DNA of 12,557 nucleotides from Deltaproteobacteria bacterium (GCA_021815655.1 JAKAGJ010000012.1:1-12557); one strand, 5' to 3'; shown: positions 5,147 to 12,557, counted from the first letter of the stretch. Made by a program: numbers and translations. The notes: generated by a model from the sequence alone, not told the origin.

Positions 5147-7281
5147 GCATGCATCATCAGGAGGAATGGGAAGACCTGCTGATATACCTCTCGGACCGCC
5201 AGTGCCGGGGTCTGGCCTGCATGCGCCTGGAGCGGCTGGCCGGCCCCTGGCCCGGCGACGCGGGGCAGCTGCAAAAGGCCATGACCCTGGCCAGTCAGCA
5301 GGGCCTGCACGAATTCTTTCTGCTCTACCTGGTTTCCCGCGTGCTGTTGGCCGGCGGCGACAGCCCCGCCTGGCTTCGAGCCTGGCTCAAGCGCCACCGC
5401 GTCATGGACGGCATAATGCCGGGGCTCTCCCTAGGGCAGGCCCTGTCCCTGCGCTGGCAGGCGGTGCCGGTGCCCATCGTGGGCTTTGACGGCCAGGGCG
5501 GGGTATTGCGCATGATGCTGGCCCAAAACGCCAGCTCCAGCCAGGTAATCATGCCCCAATGGGCCCGGGAGAGCCTGGATGACGTCTGTCTGGAGGCCTT
5601 GGCCAACGCCGTGCGTTCCTGCCAGAACCTGGGCACCCTGCCGGAGCCGGAGGGATTTTATTGTTGGCCGGTGCTGGACCCCAAGGGGCCCCTGATCCGC
5701 GGCGGGTCCCTGGGCCTGCCCCTGTCTCTGGCCATGTGCCTGCTGAGCCAGGGCTTGGCCTTTCCCGCGGCCTTGATGGCCACCGGCGGCATCAGCGCCG
5801 AGGGCCTGGTCCTGCCCGTGGGCGGCCTGGTGGCCAAGGTCCAGGCGGCGGCGGCCGAGGGGGTGGGGCTGTTTCTTTACCCAGACGACGAAAAAGTCGA
5901 TTTCGCCGAGTGGCCCATACCCGCCCTGCCGGTGAAGGACCTGAGCCAGGCCCTGCTCTTCGCCCAGTTGGTGACCCTGGACCTGGGCGCCTCGGCCAAC
6001 CTGCGCCTCTATCATGCCTGCCTGCAGGACCCGGTCCTTATGCTCGACAATTTTCACCAGATGCCCCCCTCCCTGCTGCGCTGGGCCAGCGACCGCGGTT
6101 TGCTGCGGCCGGTGGCGGCACTGTCCCAGGACACCGAGGGCTTCGCCCGGCTGGTGGACCGCCTGGCCGACGCCAACCAGAGCGAGCAGCACAAGGAGGT
6201 GCTGGCCGGCTTGCTCAGCGACGAGGACTTGACCGCCCTGGCCGCGCGCTCCAGCCAGGACGCCCTCATGGCCTCCAACTGGTACCGCTGCCTGCTGGAG
6301 CTGGCCACCGAGAAAAACCTGCCGGAACAGGCCAAGGTCTGGAAGCGTCAGGCCAGCCGCATCCTACGGGAGTTCGGCAACAAGATATACGTGTTCTACC
6401 GCACCGACGACCGCAATCACTGCTACCGGCGCTTCGACATGGACTTTGCCAGCTGCCTGGAGGCCATGGACCGGCAACCGCTCAAGCGTTTGGTGGGGCG
6501 CGCCTGGGAGCACAAGCTGGTGTTCATCCACCTGCCCATACGCAGGTCCGACGAGGTATCGGCCCGGGTGTTCTTCGCGCCCGACAACAAGGTCATGGCC
6601 CTGTCCCTGAACGCCCTGAACCTGAACATCGATCCCGAGACGGGCTGCGCGGTGGACATGGAGGAGTGCCTCTATGCGGTTTATCTGGGCCTGATAAGGG
6701 CGGCCTTTGTCATCAACCGCGAGGCCATCATGGCCGATGGACGCATCCACGCCCTGCTGGCCGGGCACCTGCGCGGCCTGGTGCGCCAGCTGCTGCGGAT
6801 TGAGGGCGAGGAAGGGCTAGCCGGCCATGAGCTGCTTGGCCTGTGCTGCGACTACTACTACGCCAGGCGCTTCCTGGGCCTGGCGGCCCAGGCGGTCCTG
6901 GGGCGGTTGCAGGACCCCGGGTTCCTGCGGGGCCAGCAGGGTGGAGAAGATAAACGAGGGGCCATCCTGGAACGGCTGGAGGCCTGCGCCGGCGAGAGCG
7001 AGCTCAGCCAGATATTGGCCAAGGCCGGGCTCACCGCCCATCCCACCTGGCTGCAACACCGCCTGGCCGGCAATCTGGGGGGTGAGGCGCTGTACTCGCT
7101 ACGCGGCGTTTTAGACAACTACATGGGCCTGTGCGTGCTCTCGTCCTATGCCAGCGAGATGTCCTTCGGCAGGCTGTCCCTATCGCCGCAGCCGGGGCAA
7201 GATGTGGAGGCCCTGCTCCTGCCCTACCTGGAGGGCATCAGCCTGGCCGGCGCCGCCGAGGGATCCCGCCCCGGGGTCTGA
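5143..7281 (+). CDS. Lon-type Ser-Lys protease without AAA+ domain, large unknown C-terminal region
   Basis: In this 712-aa protein, residues about 105-265 fit a Lon (S16) proteolytic domain. The nucleophile motif is RGGSLGLPLSLAM with Ser189 (Lon DGPSAG), followed by TGGISAEGLVLPVGGLVAKV (214-233) with Lys232, matching Lon TGEVTLRGxVLPIGGLKEK. The Ser-Lys separation is 43 residues, the same as E. coli Lon S679/K722, so the dyad is probably active. No Walker A or B motif is present, so it should not unfold substrates with ATP. About 100 helical residues precede the protease domain. The ~445-residue C-terminal region is unrecognised; it includes KIYVFYRTDDRNHCYRRF (414-431) and LYAVYLGLIRAAFVINREAI (510-529) and could be a sensor. 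Its start overlaps the upstream stop (ATGA), so translation is coupled. No signal peptide. Confidence 0.72.
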   Translation: MSMHHQEEWEDLLIYLSDRQCRGLACMRLERLAGPWPGDAGQLQKAMTLASQQGLHEFFLLYLVSRVLLAGGDSPAWLRAWLKRHRVMDGIMPGLSLGQALSLRWQAVPVPIVGFDGQGGVLRMMLAQNASSSQVIMPQWARESLDDVCLEALANAVRSCQNLGTLPEPEGFYCWPVLDPKGPLIRGGSLGLPLSLAMCLLSQGLAFPAALMATGGISAEGLVLPVGGLVAKVQAAAAEGVGLFLYPDDEKVDFAEWPIPALPVKDLSQALLFAQLVTLDLGASANLRLYHACLQDPVLMLDNFHQMPPSLLRWASDRGLLRPVAALSQDTEGFARLVDRLADANQSEQHKEVLAGLLSDEDLTALAARSSQDALMASNWYRCLLELATEKNLPEQAKVWKRQASRILREFGNKIYVFYRTDDRNHCYRRFDMDFASCLEAMDRQPLKRLVGRAWEHKLVFIHLPIRRSDEVSARVFFAPDNKVMALSLNALNLNIDPETGCAVDMEECLYAVYLGLIRAAFVINREAIMADGRIHALLAGHLRGLVRQLLRIEGEEGLAGHELLGLCCDYYYARRFLGLAAQAVLGRLQDPGFLRGQQGGEDKRGAILERLEACAGESELSQILAKAGLTAHPTWLQHRLAGNLGGEALYSLRGVLDNYMGLCVLSSYASEMSFGRLSLSPQPGQDVEALLLPYLEGISLAGAAEGSRPGV

Positions 7282-7374
7282 CACGCCTTCCGACTCTGCG
7301 CGGCAGCCGGGAATCACGGCCGGCCTGGCGATCCCCACTGTGCCGGCGAGCAGAGGCCAGGTAAGGGCGCCGGC

Positions 7375-7393
7375 CGGCGCGACTGGTGCGCCG
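7375..7393. terminator. Hairpin between convergent genes
   Basis: CGGCGC (7375-7380), loop GACTGGT, GCGCCG (7388-7393) forms a 6-bp GC stem in the 118-bp space between the protease gene and the convergent 90-aa gene. It overlaps a perfect 14-bp palindrome at 7367-7380. Neither side has a T-run, so intrinsic termination is doubtful. Confidence 0.25.
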
Positions 7394-7399
7394 CGAGGC

Positions 7400-7672
7400 T
7401 CAGCCCATGGCGCGTTTCATGGCGTAGGCCAGTTCGAAAATGTCCTCTCCCACGCGCAGGGTTTCGGCAATGCCCCGCGAATAGATGAAATCCGCTCCGC
7501 GCCATTGCGCCAGCGCGCCAAGGTCATTAAGGAAGCTCGCCACTGTGGCCTCGTGGTCGATCTGGCCATGGGGCAGAGCGGCCAGGGCCTCCTCGATTTT
7601 TTGGCGCATGGCCGGACGCTGGTCCTCGGGTAGCAGTTCCAGAAGCTTGGTCATCATGGCTTCGCGTTCCAT
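7400..7672 (-). CDS. Small helical protein of unknown function (90 aa)
   Basis: I do not recognise this protein. It begins MEREAMMTKLLELLPEDQR and is predicted by eye to be almost wholly helical and soluble, with no cysteine, signal peptide or membrane segment. Start 7672 is chosen because GGAG lies 5 nt upstream in good position; the frame stays open upstream but with a rare-looking extension (MAPKVCPPSGRACGEH). It follows the transporter gene pair on the same strand but is separated by a strong hairpin, so it is probably its own transcription unit. It converges with the Lon-like protease gene. Codon use matches the genome, which supports a real gene. Confidence 0.65.
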   Translation of the reverse strand: MEREAMMTKLLELLPEDQRPAMRQKIEEALAALPHGQIDHEATVASFLNDLGALAQWRGADFIYSRGIAETLRVGEDIFELAYAMKRAMG

Positions 7673-7749
7673 GTGCTCTCCGCATGCCCGGCCCGATGGT
7701 GGGCAAACCTTTGGCGCCATGCGGCAGATGTTGCGCCTTCAGGCTGTGG

Positions 7750-7782
7750 GGCCCGCCGCGCCAGGTCCTGGCGCGGCGGGCC
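7750..7782 (-). terminator. Strong GC hairpin after the transporter operon
   Basis: GGCCCGCCGCGCCAGG (7750-7765) and its exact reverse complement (7767-7782) flank a single T, so up to about 15 bp can pair around a tight loop. It lies 42 bp after the stop of the 56-aa membrane protein and before the 90-aa gene. No T-run follows on either strand, so it may act as a Rho-dependent pause or mRNA 3'-end stabiliser rather than a textbook terminator. Confidence 0.5.
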
Positions 7783-7824
7783 TTATCCGTGGCGGGTGCT
7801 CCCGCCTCGGGAGGGGTGGCGTGG

Positions 7825-7995
7825 TTAGACCCCGTGGGCCGCGGGGAAGAAGGTGGCGCTCACCCAGTAGAGCAGCACCAGGGACGCCACCCCGATGCTC
7901 AGGCTCCAGATGATGAGTTTCTTCTCCATGGGCATGAGCGGCTCATGCTCCATCTTCTGCATTTCTTGAGCGATGATTTCTTGTTCCAGCTGCAT
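7825..7995 (-). CDS. Small single-pass membrane protein (56 aa) paired with the transporter
   Basis: This 56-aa protein begins with an acidic, Gln/Glu/Met-rich cytosolic-type segment (MQLEQEIIAQEMQKMEHEP). One hydrophobic helix follows (about 27-47, KLIIWSLSIGVASLVLLYWV) and then a short tail. Start 7995 has AAAGGAG 7 nt upstream; an in-frame ATG six codons earlier (8013) lacks such a site. It starts 40 bp after the stop of the YeiH-family transporter on the same strand, so the two are very likely cotranscribed. It may be an accessory subunit or stabiliser of that transporter, which is inferred from position only. No family is recognised. Confidence 0.75.
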   Translation of the reverse strand: MQLEQEIIAQEMQKMEHEPLMPMEKKLIIWSLSIGVASLVLLYWVSATFFPAAHGV

Positions 7996-8035
7996 GAAGG
8001 TGCTCCTTTGCATTGAGCGCTGTTTTGGGGCGCGA

Positions 8036-9472
8036 TTAGACCACGGGCGGCTTCACGCCGTGGAAGAAGAGCCAGGAGATGAACAGGCCGATCCAGATGA
8101 TGAAGCCAAACAGGCAGACCACGTAAACCGCGGCCAGCTTGCCGATACCCTCGGCCCAGAGCTTCTTGAAGTTGGAGACCACGCCGATGGTGAAGAAGGT
8201 CAGCACGAAGAAGATTCCACGGAAGATGCCGGTGCCGGCGATGGTGGCCTTGCCGTGGCCCAGCAGGGCCGGCCCGCTGGCGCACAGGGCCAGCATAATC
8301 AGGAAGGTGACGACGTATCCCAGCACGAAGCGCGGGAAGCGGTCCAGCACGGCGCTGAACTTCATGCGCTCGCCGGGCTTGCATTCAATGAACGTGCACC
8401 AGACCACGGCCAGGATGAAGGACCAGATGCCGATGAACACGTCAATGAATATCTTGACCGTGGTGGCGGCCATGGTGACCCAGCCCTCTTGGTAGTGGAC
8501 ACCGGTGTCGGCCAAGGCCTTGGCCCGAATGAGCGCATCGGCGATGGCGCCGCTGGCGATGGCGCCGCCGTCTGACTTAACCGCCAGGCCCATCCAGGCG
8601 CCGGCCACCATGGGCTCGCCGCTGAGGCCCATCTGGGCGGCAAAGGGCAGGATGAGCATCTCGATGCAGGTGAACACCACCACCAGCGACGAGACCATGA
8701 TGGGCACCAGGGGCCGGGCGCGGATGGCGGCGCCCGTGGCGATGGCCGCGGAGACGCCGCAGATGGAGATGCCCGAGGCCAGCGGGGCCGACCATTCACG
8801 GCTGAACTTGAAGTACTTGCGCGCCACGAAATAGACCAGGGCCCAGTAGATCAGGTAGGCCTCGACAATGGCGCACAGGCCGCGGAAGATGACCGAGGAG
8901 GCCAGGCTCACGGCTTCGACGGCCTTGACGCCCAACTCGGCGCCCAGCATGACGATGGCGATCTTGATGTACATCTCCGGCCGCAGGGCCTCTTTAAGCT
9001 CCTCGGCCACGCCGGGCATGAAGTTGCCCACGATGATGCCGGCCACCAGGGCGACGATGAAGCCCGCCTCGCCCGTGAGGCCCAGGGACCATTTGAGGTG
9101 GAACTTGGCCACGATGTCCGGGGTGGCGGCGATGGGCGCGTAGCTGCCCAGCACCCAGCACCCGAAGCTGATGAAGAACACCACGGTGAAAGACTTGATG
9201 AACTTGGGCAGGTCGCCGCCCAGGAACCTCAGGCCCACCGACAGGACCAGGGTTATGAAGGCGTAGGTGAGAAGCAGGGAGACCACGCCGGACATGTTCT
9301 TGTAGGTGCCCGAGGCGGGGCTGAGAATCTTGTCCAGGCTGGTCCATACGTTGGTTTTGACACTCCAGCCCAGGGCATCCACCCCGGCGAAGTTGAGCAT
9401 CCCCAGCAAGAAGAGGAAAAGCCCCAAGATGAGGGCGAGCTTATCCTCGGTTAACCATCTCTTTTGCGCCAT
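8036..9472 (-). CDS. YeiH/UPF0324-family transporter (putative sulfate exporter family)
   Basis: This 478-aa polytopic inner-membrane protein has about 11-12 hydrophobic segments over its whole length. Family marks are SGISICGVSAAIATGAAI (233-250), matching the YeiH pattern 'G.SICG.SA..A', and GAWMGLAVKSDGGAIASG (291-308), matching 'GAW.GTA.HDT..V.AAG'. E. coli YeiH is about 350 aa, so this is a longer form with extra N-terminal helices and an insert near 110-135. The substrate is not proven in this family; sulfate or sulfonate-like anions are the usual annotation. Start 9472 is set by a strong AAGGAGG (spacing 5); an upstream in-frame ATG at 9526 is rejected. A 56-aa membrane protein gene follows 40 bp downstream. 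No solute-binding or ATPase partner is nearby. Confidence 0.82.
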   Translation of the reverse strand: MAQKRWLTEDKLALILGLFLFLLGMLNFAGVDALGWSVKTNVWTSLDKILSPASGTYKNMSGVVSLLLTYAFITLVLSVGLRFLGGDLPKFIKSFTVVFFISFGCWVLGSYAPIAATPDIVAKFHLKWSLGLTGEAGFIVALVAGIIVGNFMPGVAEELKEALRPEMYIKIAIVMLGAELGVKAVEAVSLASSVIFRGLCAIVEAYLIYWALVYFVARKYFKFSREWSAPLASGISICGVSAAIATGAAIRARPLVPIMVSSLVVVFTCIEMLILPFAAQMGLSGEPMVAGAWMGLAVKSDGGAIASGAIADALIRAKALADTGVHYQEGWVTMAATTVKIFIDVFIGIWSFILAVVWCTFIECKPGERMKFSAVLDRFPRFVLGYVVTFLIMLALCASGPALLGHGKATIAGTGIFRGIFFVLTFFTIGVVSNFKKLWAEGIGKLAAVYVVCLFGFIIWIGLFISWLFFHGVKPPVV

Positions 9473-9668
9473 GCGATCCTCCTTCGCGGTGCTCCTTATA
9501 ATGTTTACGGCGGCCACCCCCGGCATGCCTAGCCGGTGGACTGTGGGCTAGCGTTAGGTGTCCGACTGCTTGTCCTGCCCCAAGGCGGCTACCCACGCCG
9601 GGGACGGCAACCCCCTCTCCTCCGGTATCAAAAAGCCATGCTTATCGCTTGCCGTGGCCTTGCCCCGC

Positions 9669-10091
9669 TTACTTGACGATGAGCACCTTGCACTTGGCGA
9701 ATTCGGCCACCTTGGTGGAGACGCTGCCCAAGAGCCAACGCTTGGCTCCATGGCGGCCCTGGCTGCCCACCACGATCATGTCGGCGCCGATCTCCTCGGC
9801 GGCGTCCAGGATGCCATCCACCGGACGGCCGGCCTTGACGTGGGTTTGGGCCTGAAAACCCCGGCCGGTCAGCATCTCCTGGGCCTTCCTCAGGCCGCCT
9901 TGGGCGGAGCTTTGGAGGGAGCTGGTGATGAGGGAGCACTCGTTGGGGCTGACCTCCTCGCTGCTCAAGCACAGGTCCGGCACCACGGTGACCAGGTGCA
10001 GCTCGCCCTCCAGTTTCTGCGCCATCTCGGCGGCGAAAAGCAGCGCCTGGTCGGCCGGGGCCGAACCGTCGTGGGCGGCAAGTATTTTCAT
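9669..10091 (-). CDS. Universal stress protein, UspA family
   Basis: This 140-aa protein is a single Usp domain, a typical length. It begins MKILAAHDGSAPADQA, the usual first strand and Asp-Gly-Ser turn. It ends with the full ATP-binding motif G109-x2-G112-x9-G122-S123 in VVGSQGRHGAKRWLLGSVST, so it belongs to the ATP-binding (MJ0577-like) branch. The last strand, CKVLIVK, is normal. Such proteins are cytosolic dimers tied to stress or energy limitation; a specific role cannot be read from sequence. The start is supported by AGGGAGGAA about 5 nt upstream. It lies 196 bp upstream of the transporter on the same strand, possibly but not clearly cotranscribed, and is divergent from the sensor kinase. 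Confidence 0.92.
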   Translation of the reverse strand: MKILAAHDGSAPADQALLFAAEMAQKLEGELHLVTVVPDLCLSSEEVSPNECSLITSSLQSSAQGGLRKAQEMLTGRGFQAQTHVKAGRPVDGILDAAEEIGADMIVVGSQGRHGAKRWLLGSVSTKVAEFAKCKVLIVK

Positions 10092-10345
10092 GGCTTTCCT
10101 CCCTGGTAAGGTGAAAACGAATTTGAACGCTGTGGAGCAAGGAGCGTGCCCAGGAGGTCTTTGGTAAAATTATTATTTATTGTATGTAGTTAGTCCGTTG
10201 GTCCCTCTGGGGGGTGCCAACTGTGGTTAGCACCATGCGGGGCCGCGGCGGCAGTTGTCATTCCCACCCTGGGGCTCTACTATTACGAAGACTTGCCAGG
10301 ACACGCGCCTGGCCGCCCCCAACTCCAACCCGCGCGGTTTGGCCC
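10092..10345. other. Divergent intergenic region between usp and the sensor kinase
   Basis: This 254-bp stretch contains a short AT-rich patch (10166-10195), the only one on this side of the window, where divergent promoters are likely. On the minus strand TACAAT (5 of 6 to a -10) is visible, but no convincing -35 is found for either gene. The plus-strand part near the kinase is GC-rich and contains an in-frame ATG at 10235. No RNA gene is seen. Confidence 0.5.
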
Positions 10346-12557
10346 ATGGCTGCCCACGTTCGCCGCTACCATTCCCTCCAGGCCCGCTTCCTGCTGGGCC
10401 TGGGTCTGCTCATGGCCCTCTTGGGCATAATCTTCGCTGGCACCCTCTACGTGCACCTGCAACGGCTGTTGCATTCGGAGCTGTCCAACCAGGCCGACCT
10501 GGTGCTGGCCCAGGTGGACGCGGTGCAGGGCTATGTGCGCGAATCCTTGCGGCCGCGCATGCTCTCCCTGCTGCCCTCCGACCAGTTCGTCATCGAGGCC
10601 ATGAGCACCTCCTATGTCTCCCGCCACGTAATGGAGCGCCTGGGCGGCGCCCTGCCCGGCCACCTCTACCGGCGGGTTTCGGCCCGGCCGCGCAACCCCC
10701 GTTTCCAGGCCCAAGGGTTGGAACTGGAACTCCTGCAATACTTCAAGGACAACCCCGAGGCCTCGAGTTGGTCGGGCCTGCGCCAGGTGGGGGAGAAGGA
10801 GTTGTTCATCAAGGCCCGGCCCGTGCGGTTCGAGGCGGAGTGCCTGCGCTGCCACGGCCATCCCCAGGACGCCCCCCGGGAGCTGCTGGCCAGCTACGGG
10901 GAGCAGCGCGGCTTCGGCCACGAGGTGGGCGACTTGGCCGGCTTGGACGTGGTGGGGCTGCCGGTGCGCCTGGCCCTGGACTCCATCAAGGAATCAACCC
11001 TGTGGTTCGCCCTGGCCTTTGCCGCGGGCATCCTGGCCGTCTTCGCCACCATCCAAATATTCTTCCACCACCTGGTGGCGGTGAACCTGCGGCGGCTGTC
11101 GGACTTTTTCCGGGGCACCTTTCGCGAGGAGGCGGAGCCGGAGCTGCTCAACCGCCTGCGCCAGGGCGATGAGATCGAGGAGATGGTGGCCGGCATGGAA
11201 GCCCTGGGCAGCCACCTCTACCAGGCCCGCCGCCAACTGGCCGAGCATGCCGCCGGCCTGGAGCGGCGGGTGGCCGAGCGCACGGAGGAGCTCAAGCGCG
11301 AGGCGGCTGAGCGCCGCCTGGACGTGGAATTGTTCGTGCGTCTGCTGGACGGCATGAGCCAAAGCCGCAGCCGCAAGGAGTTGCTCAGGCAGGCCCTGCC
11401 GCGCCTGGCCCGGCGCTTCGGGGCGGCCCAAGCCGGCTATTTGTGCGCCTTTTCCGAGGAGAGCTACTACGCCTGGCCGGAGCAGGCCAGCGCTCCGGTG
11501 CTGCCGGCGGGCTGGCGGGCGCGCTTGCTGGACGGCGAGCCCTGCTTCGAGCAACAGGGGGCCTACCTGCCCGTCTCCTCCCAGGACGCCGTGCAGGGAA
11601 TGCTCTTCCTGGGCTGGGATCAGGCCACGGTCCTCTCGCCCTCGGACCAGGAGGTCATCCAGGCCCTGGCCCGCCAGTTGGGCATCGCCCTGGAGAATCT
11701 CACCGCCCTGGACAGCCTTTTGCGGCAACGGGACATCCTGGCCTCCATCTTCGAGGGAGTAAGCGACCCCATGGCGCTGTTGGACGACCAGGGGCGGGTC
11801 ATCGTCACCAACCAGGCCGGGCGCTCCCTGCAGCGGCAGGCCAGCGTTCTGGGCTTGCCCCTGGCCGGCGAGGCCGGCGGGCTGCATGGGCTGATCCAGG
11901 AGGCCCTGGCCCAGGGCGGCGCCGTGACCCGCGAACTGGAGCGGGAAGGGCGCACCCTGCGCCTGACCCTCTATCCCCTGACCGATCCCCAGGGCCGCCA
12001 CGGCCGCCTGGTGGCCTATGCCCGCGACGTGACCATGGAGCGTCAGGTCTTGAGCGAGCTGCAAAGGAGCGAGCGCCTGGTGGCCGTGGGCAAGCTGGCC
12101 GCCGGCCTGGCCCATGAGATCAACAATCCCCTGGGGGTGATACTCTGCTACGCCGAGTTGCTGGAAACGGCGTTGCCCCCGGGGCAGCCCCGCCAGGACC
12201 TGGAGGTTATCCTGCGCCACACCCGCCAGGCCCAGCGGGTGTTGCGCGATCTCCTGGACTTCGCCCGTTCCGAGCGCGGGGCGCAGACCCTGGTGGACCT
12301 GGGCGAGGCCGCCGCCCGGGCGGTGCAGGTCTTCGCCCCCCAGGCCGAGGCCCGCAAGGCCGTGCTGCGTTGCCAGAACGACGGAGGGCCGGTCCTGGTG
12401 CTGGCCGATCCCCACGCCCTGGACCAGATACTGGCCAACCTCTTGCTAAACGCCCTGGACGCGGCCCCCAGCCCCGGCGGGGAGATCACCCTGCGGGTGG
12501 GGCGCAGCCCGGACGGCCAGCAGGCCCTCTTGGAGGTGGCGGACAACGGCCCAGGCG
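10346..12557 (+). CDS. Sensor histidine kinase with haem-motif periplasmic domain (3' partial)
   Basis: At least 737 codons are present and the gene runs off the right edge. The order is: membrane helix (about 16-35); a periplasmic domain (36-218) like DUF3365/Tll0287 with C166-x2-C169-H170, a c-type haem-binding motif; a second helix (about 219-240); HAMP-like linker (241-295); coiled coil (295-330); GAF-like domain (about 335-455); PAS (about 460-570); HisKA with LAAGLAHEINNPLG, phospho-acceptor His590; and HATPase with N-box QILANLLLNALDA (694-706). The G1 box DNGPG lies at the very end of the window. It is a membrane redox or gas sensor candidate, with the response regulator probably downstream. 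The start is uncertain: ATG 10346 lacks a good ribosome-binding site, and ATG 10235 would add 37 Arg/Pro-rich residues unlike a kinase N-terminus. Confidence 0.88.
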   Translation, partial: MAAHVRRYHSLQARFLLGLGLLMALLGIIFAGTLYVHLQRLLHSELSNQADLVLAQVDAVQGYVRESLRPRMLSLLPSDQFVIEAMSTSYVSRHVMERLGGALPGHLYRRVSARPRNPRFQAQGLELELLQYFKDNPEASSWSGLRQVGEKELFIKARPVRFEAECLRCHGHPQDAPRELLASYGEQRGFGHEVGDLAGLDVVGLPVRLALDSIKESTLWFALAFAAGILAVFATIQIFFHHLVAVNLRRLSDFFRGTFREEAEPELLNRLRQGDEIEEMVAGMEALGSHLYQARRQLAEHAAGLERRVAERTEELKREAAERRLDVELFVRLLDGMSQSRSRKELLRQALPRLARRFGAAQAGYLCAFSEESYYAWPEQASAPVLPAGWRARLLDGEPCFEQQGAYLPVSSQDAVQGMLFLGWDQATVLSPSDQEVIQALARQLGIALENLTALDSLLRQRDILASIFEGVSDPMALLDDQGRVIVTNQAGRSLQRQASVLGLPLAGEAGGLHGLIQEALAQGGAVTRELEREGRTLRLTLYPLTDPQGRHGRLVAYARDVTMERQVLSELQRSERLVAVGKLAAGLAHEINNPLGVILCYAELLETALPPGQPRQDLEVILRHTRQAQRVLRDLLDFARSERGAQTLVDLGEAAARAVQVFAPQAEARKAVLRCQNDGGPVLVLADPHALDQILANLLLNALDAAPSPGGEITLRVGRSPDGQQALLEVADNGPG

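Noticed and set aside
5661..6803. Plus-strand 380-codon frame inside the Lon-like protease gene
   Set aside because: It lies in an alternative frame within the protease gene, with Pro/Gly/Arg-rich composition and no domain, while the main frame has the Lon motif.
2351..7281. CRISPR, SAVED or CARF components expected for a CalpL-type system
   Set aside because: No repeat-spacer array, Cas protein, or recognisable SAVED/CARF sequence was seen, so the cassette is not called CRISPR-associated; only its logic is compared.
9473..9526. Upstream ATG extension of the YeiH-family transporter
   Set aside because: The ATG at 9472 has an AAGGAGG site in ideal position, and the extension (MPGVAAVNII...) adds a non-homologous stretch that covers this ribosome-binding site.
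9600..9668. Possible intrinsic terminator after the usp gene (minus-strand TGGC followed by TTTTT)
   Set aside because: The T-run is present, but only about 4 bp of stem with a long loop can be drawn, which is too weak to report as a terminator.
10255..11172. Plus-strand 305-codon frame overlapping the start of the sensor kinase
   Set aside because: It is Pro/Gly/Arg/Ala-rich in the wrong frame; the frame from 10346 gives membrane helices, a haem motif and kinase domains.
10994..12415. Long minus-strand open frame (473 codons) opposite the sensor kinase
   Set aside because: It is antisense to clear HAMP, GAF, PAS and HisKA coding sequence, has low-complexity Gly/Gln/Leu/Ala/His composition typical of GC-rich shadows, and has no recognisable motif.

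Overview
The window is GC-rich (clearly above 60% in most coding stretches, not computed exactly) and densely coding. It looks like the chromosome of a high-GC Gram-negative bacterium, most likely a Desulfobacterota or former Deltaproteobacteria member of Desulfarculus-like type. That is an inference from four things: a curli export operon, a large YeiH-type 'sulfate exporter' family transporter, a sensor kinase whose periplasmic domain carries a c-type haem motif, and the codon bias. No rRNA, tRNA, CRISPR array, transposase or phage gene was seen.

Region 1 (about 1-2350). A minus-strand operon csgE-csgF-csgG encodes the outer-membrane export machinery for curli-type amyloid (type VIII secretion). 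No curlin subunit gene (csgA/csgB) and no csgD lie in the window; they could be left of position 1. Upstream of csgE is an unusually AT-rich regulatory stretch (about 1867-2140). It has a candidate promoter, two palindromes of the same 6-2-6 architecture centred 22 bp apart, and three 9-bp tandem repeats.

Region 2 (2351-7281). A tightly packed plus-strand four-gene cassette with overlapping or nearly touching genes is the most interesting part of the window. In order it encodes: a 168-aa cysteine-rich protein; a 355-aa protein with sigma-70-like regions 2 and 4; a 404-aa protein with a ZAS-like (anti-sigma zinc finger) motif followed by a possible MazF/PemK-like barrel; and a 712-aa Lon-type Ser-Lys protease without an AAA+ domain but with a large unrecognised C-terminal region. 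The combination of protease, anti-sigma-like protein and sigma-like protein resembles the logic of the CRISPR-linked CalpL-CalpT-CalpS system, but no CRISPR component is present here. The proposed function is an inference.

Region 3 (7282-10091). All genes are on the minus strand: a universal stress protein (UspA family), then a YeiH-family transporter with a 56-aa single-pass membrane protein behind it, a strong GC hairpin, and a 90-aa helical protein of unknown function. The 90-aa gene converges on the cassette.

Region 4 (10092-end). A divergent intergenic region leads to a plus-strand sensor histidine kinase (haem-motif periplasmic domain, HAMP, GAF, PAS, HisKA, HATPase). It runs off the right edge inside its ATP-binding domain.
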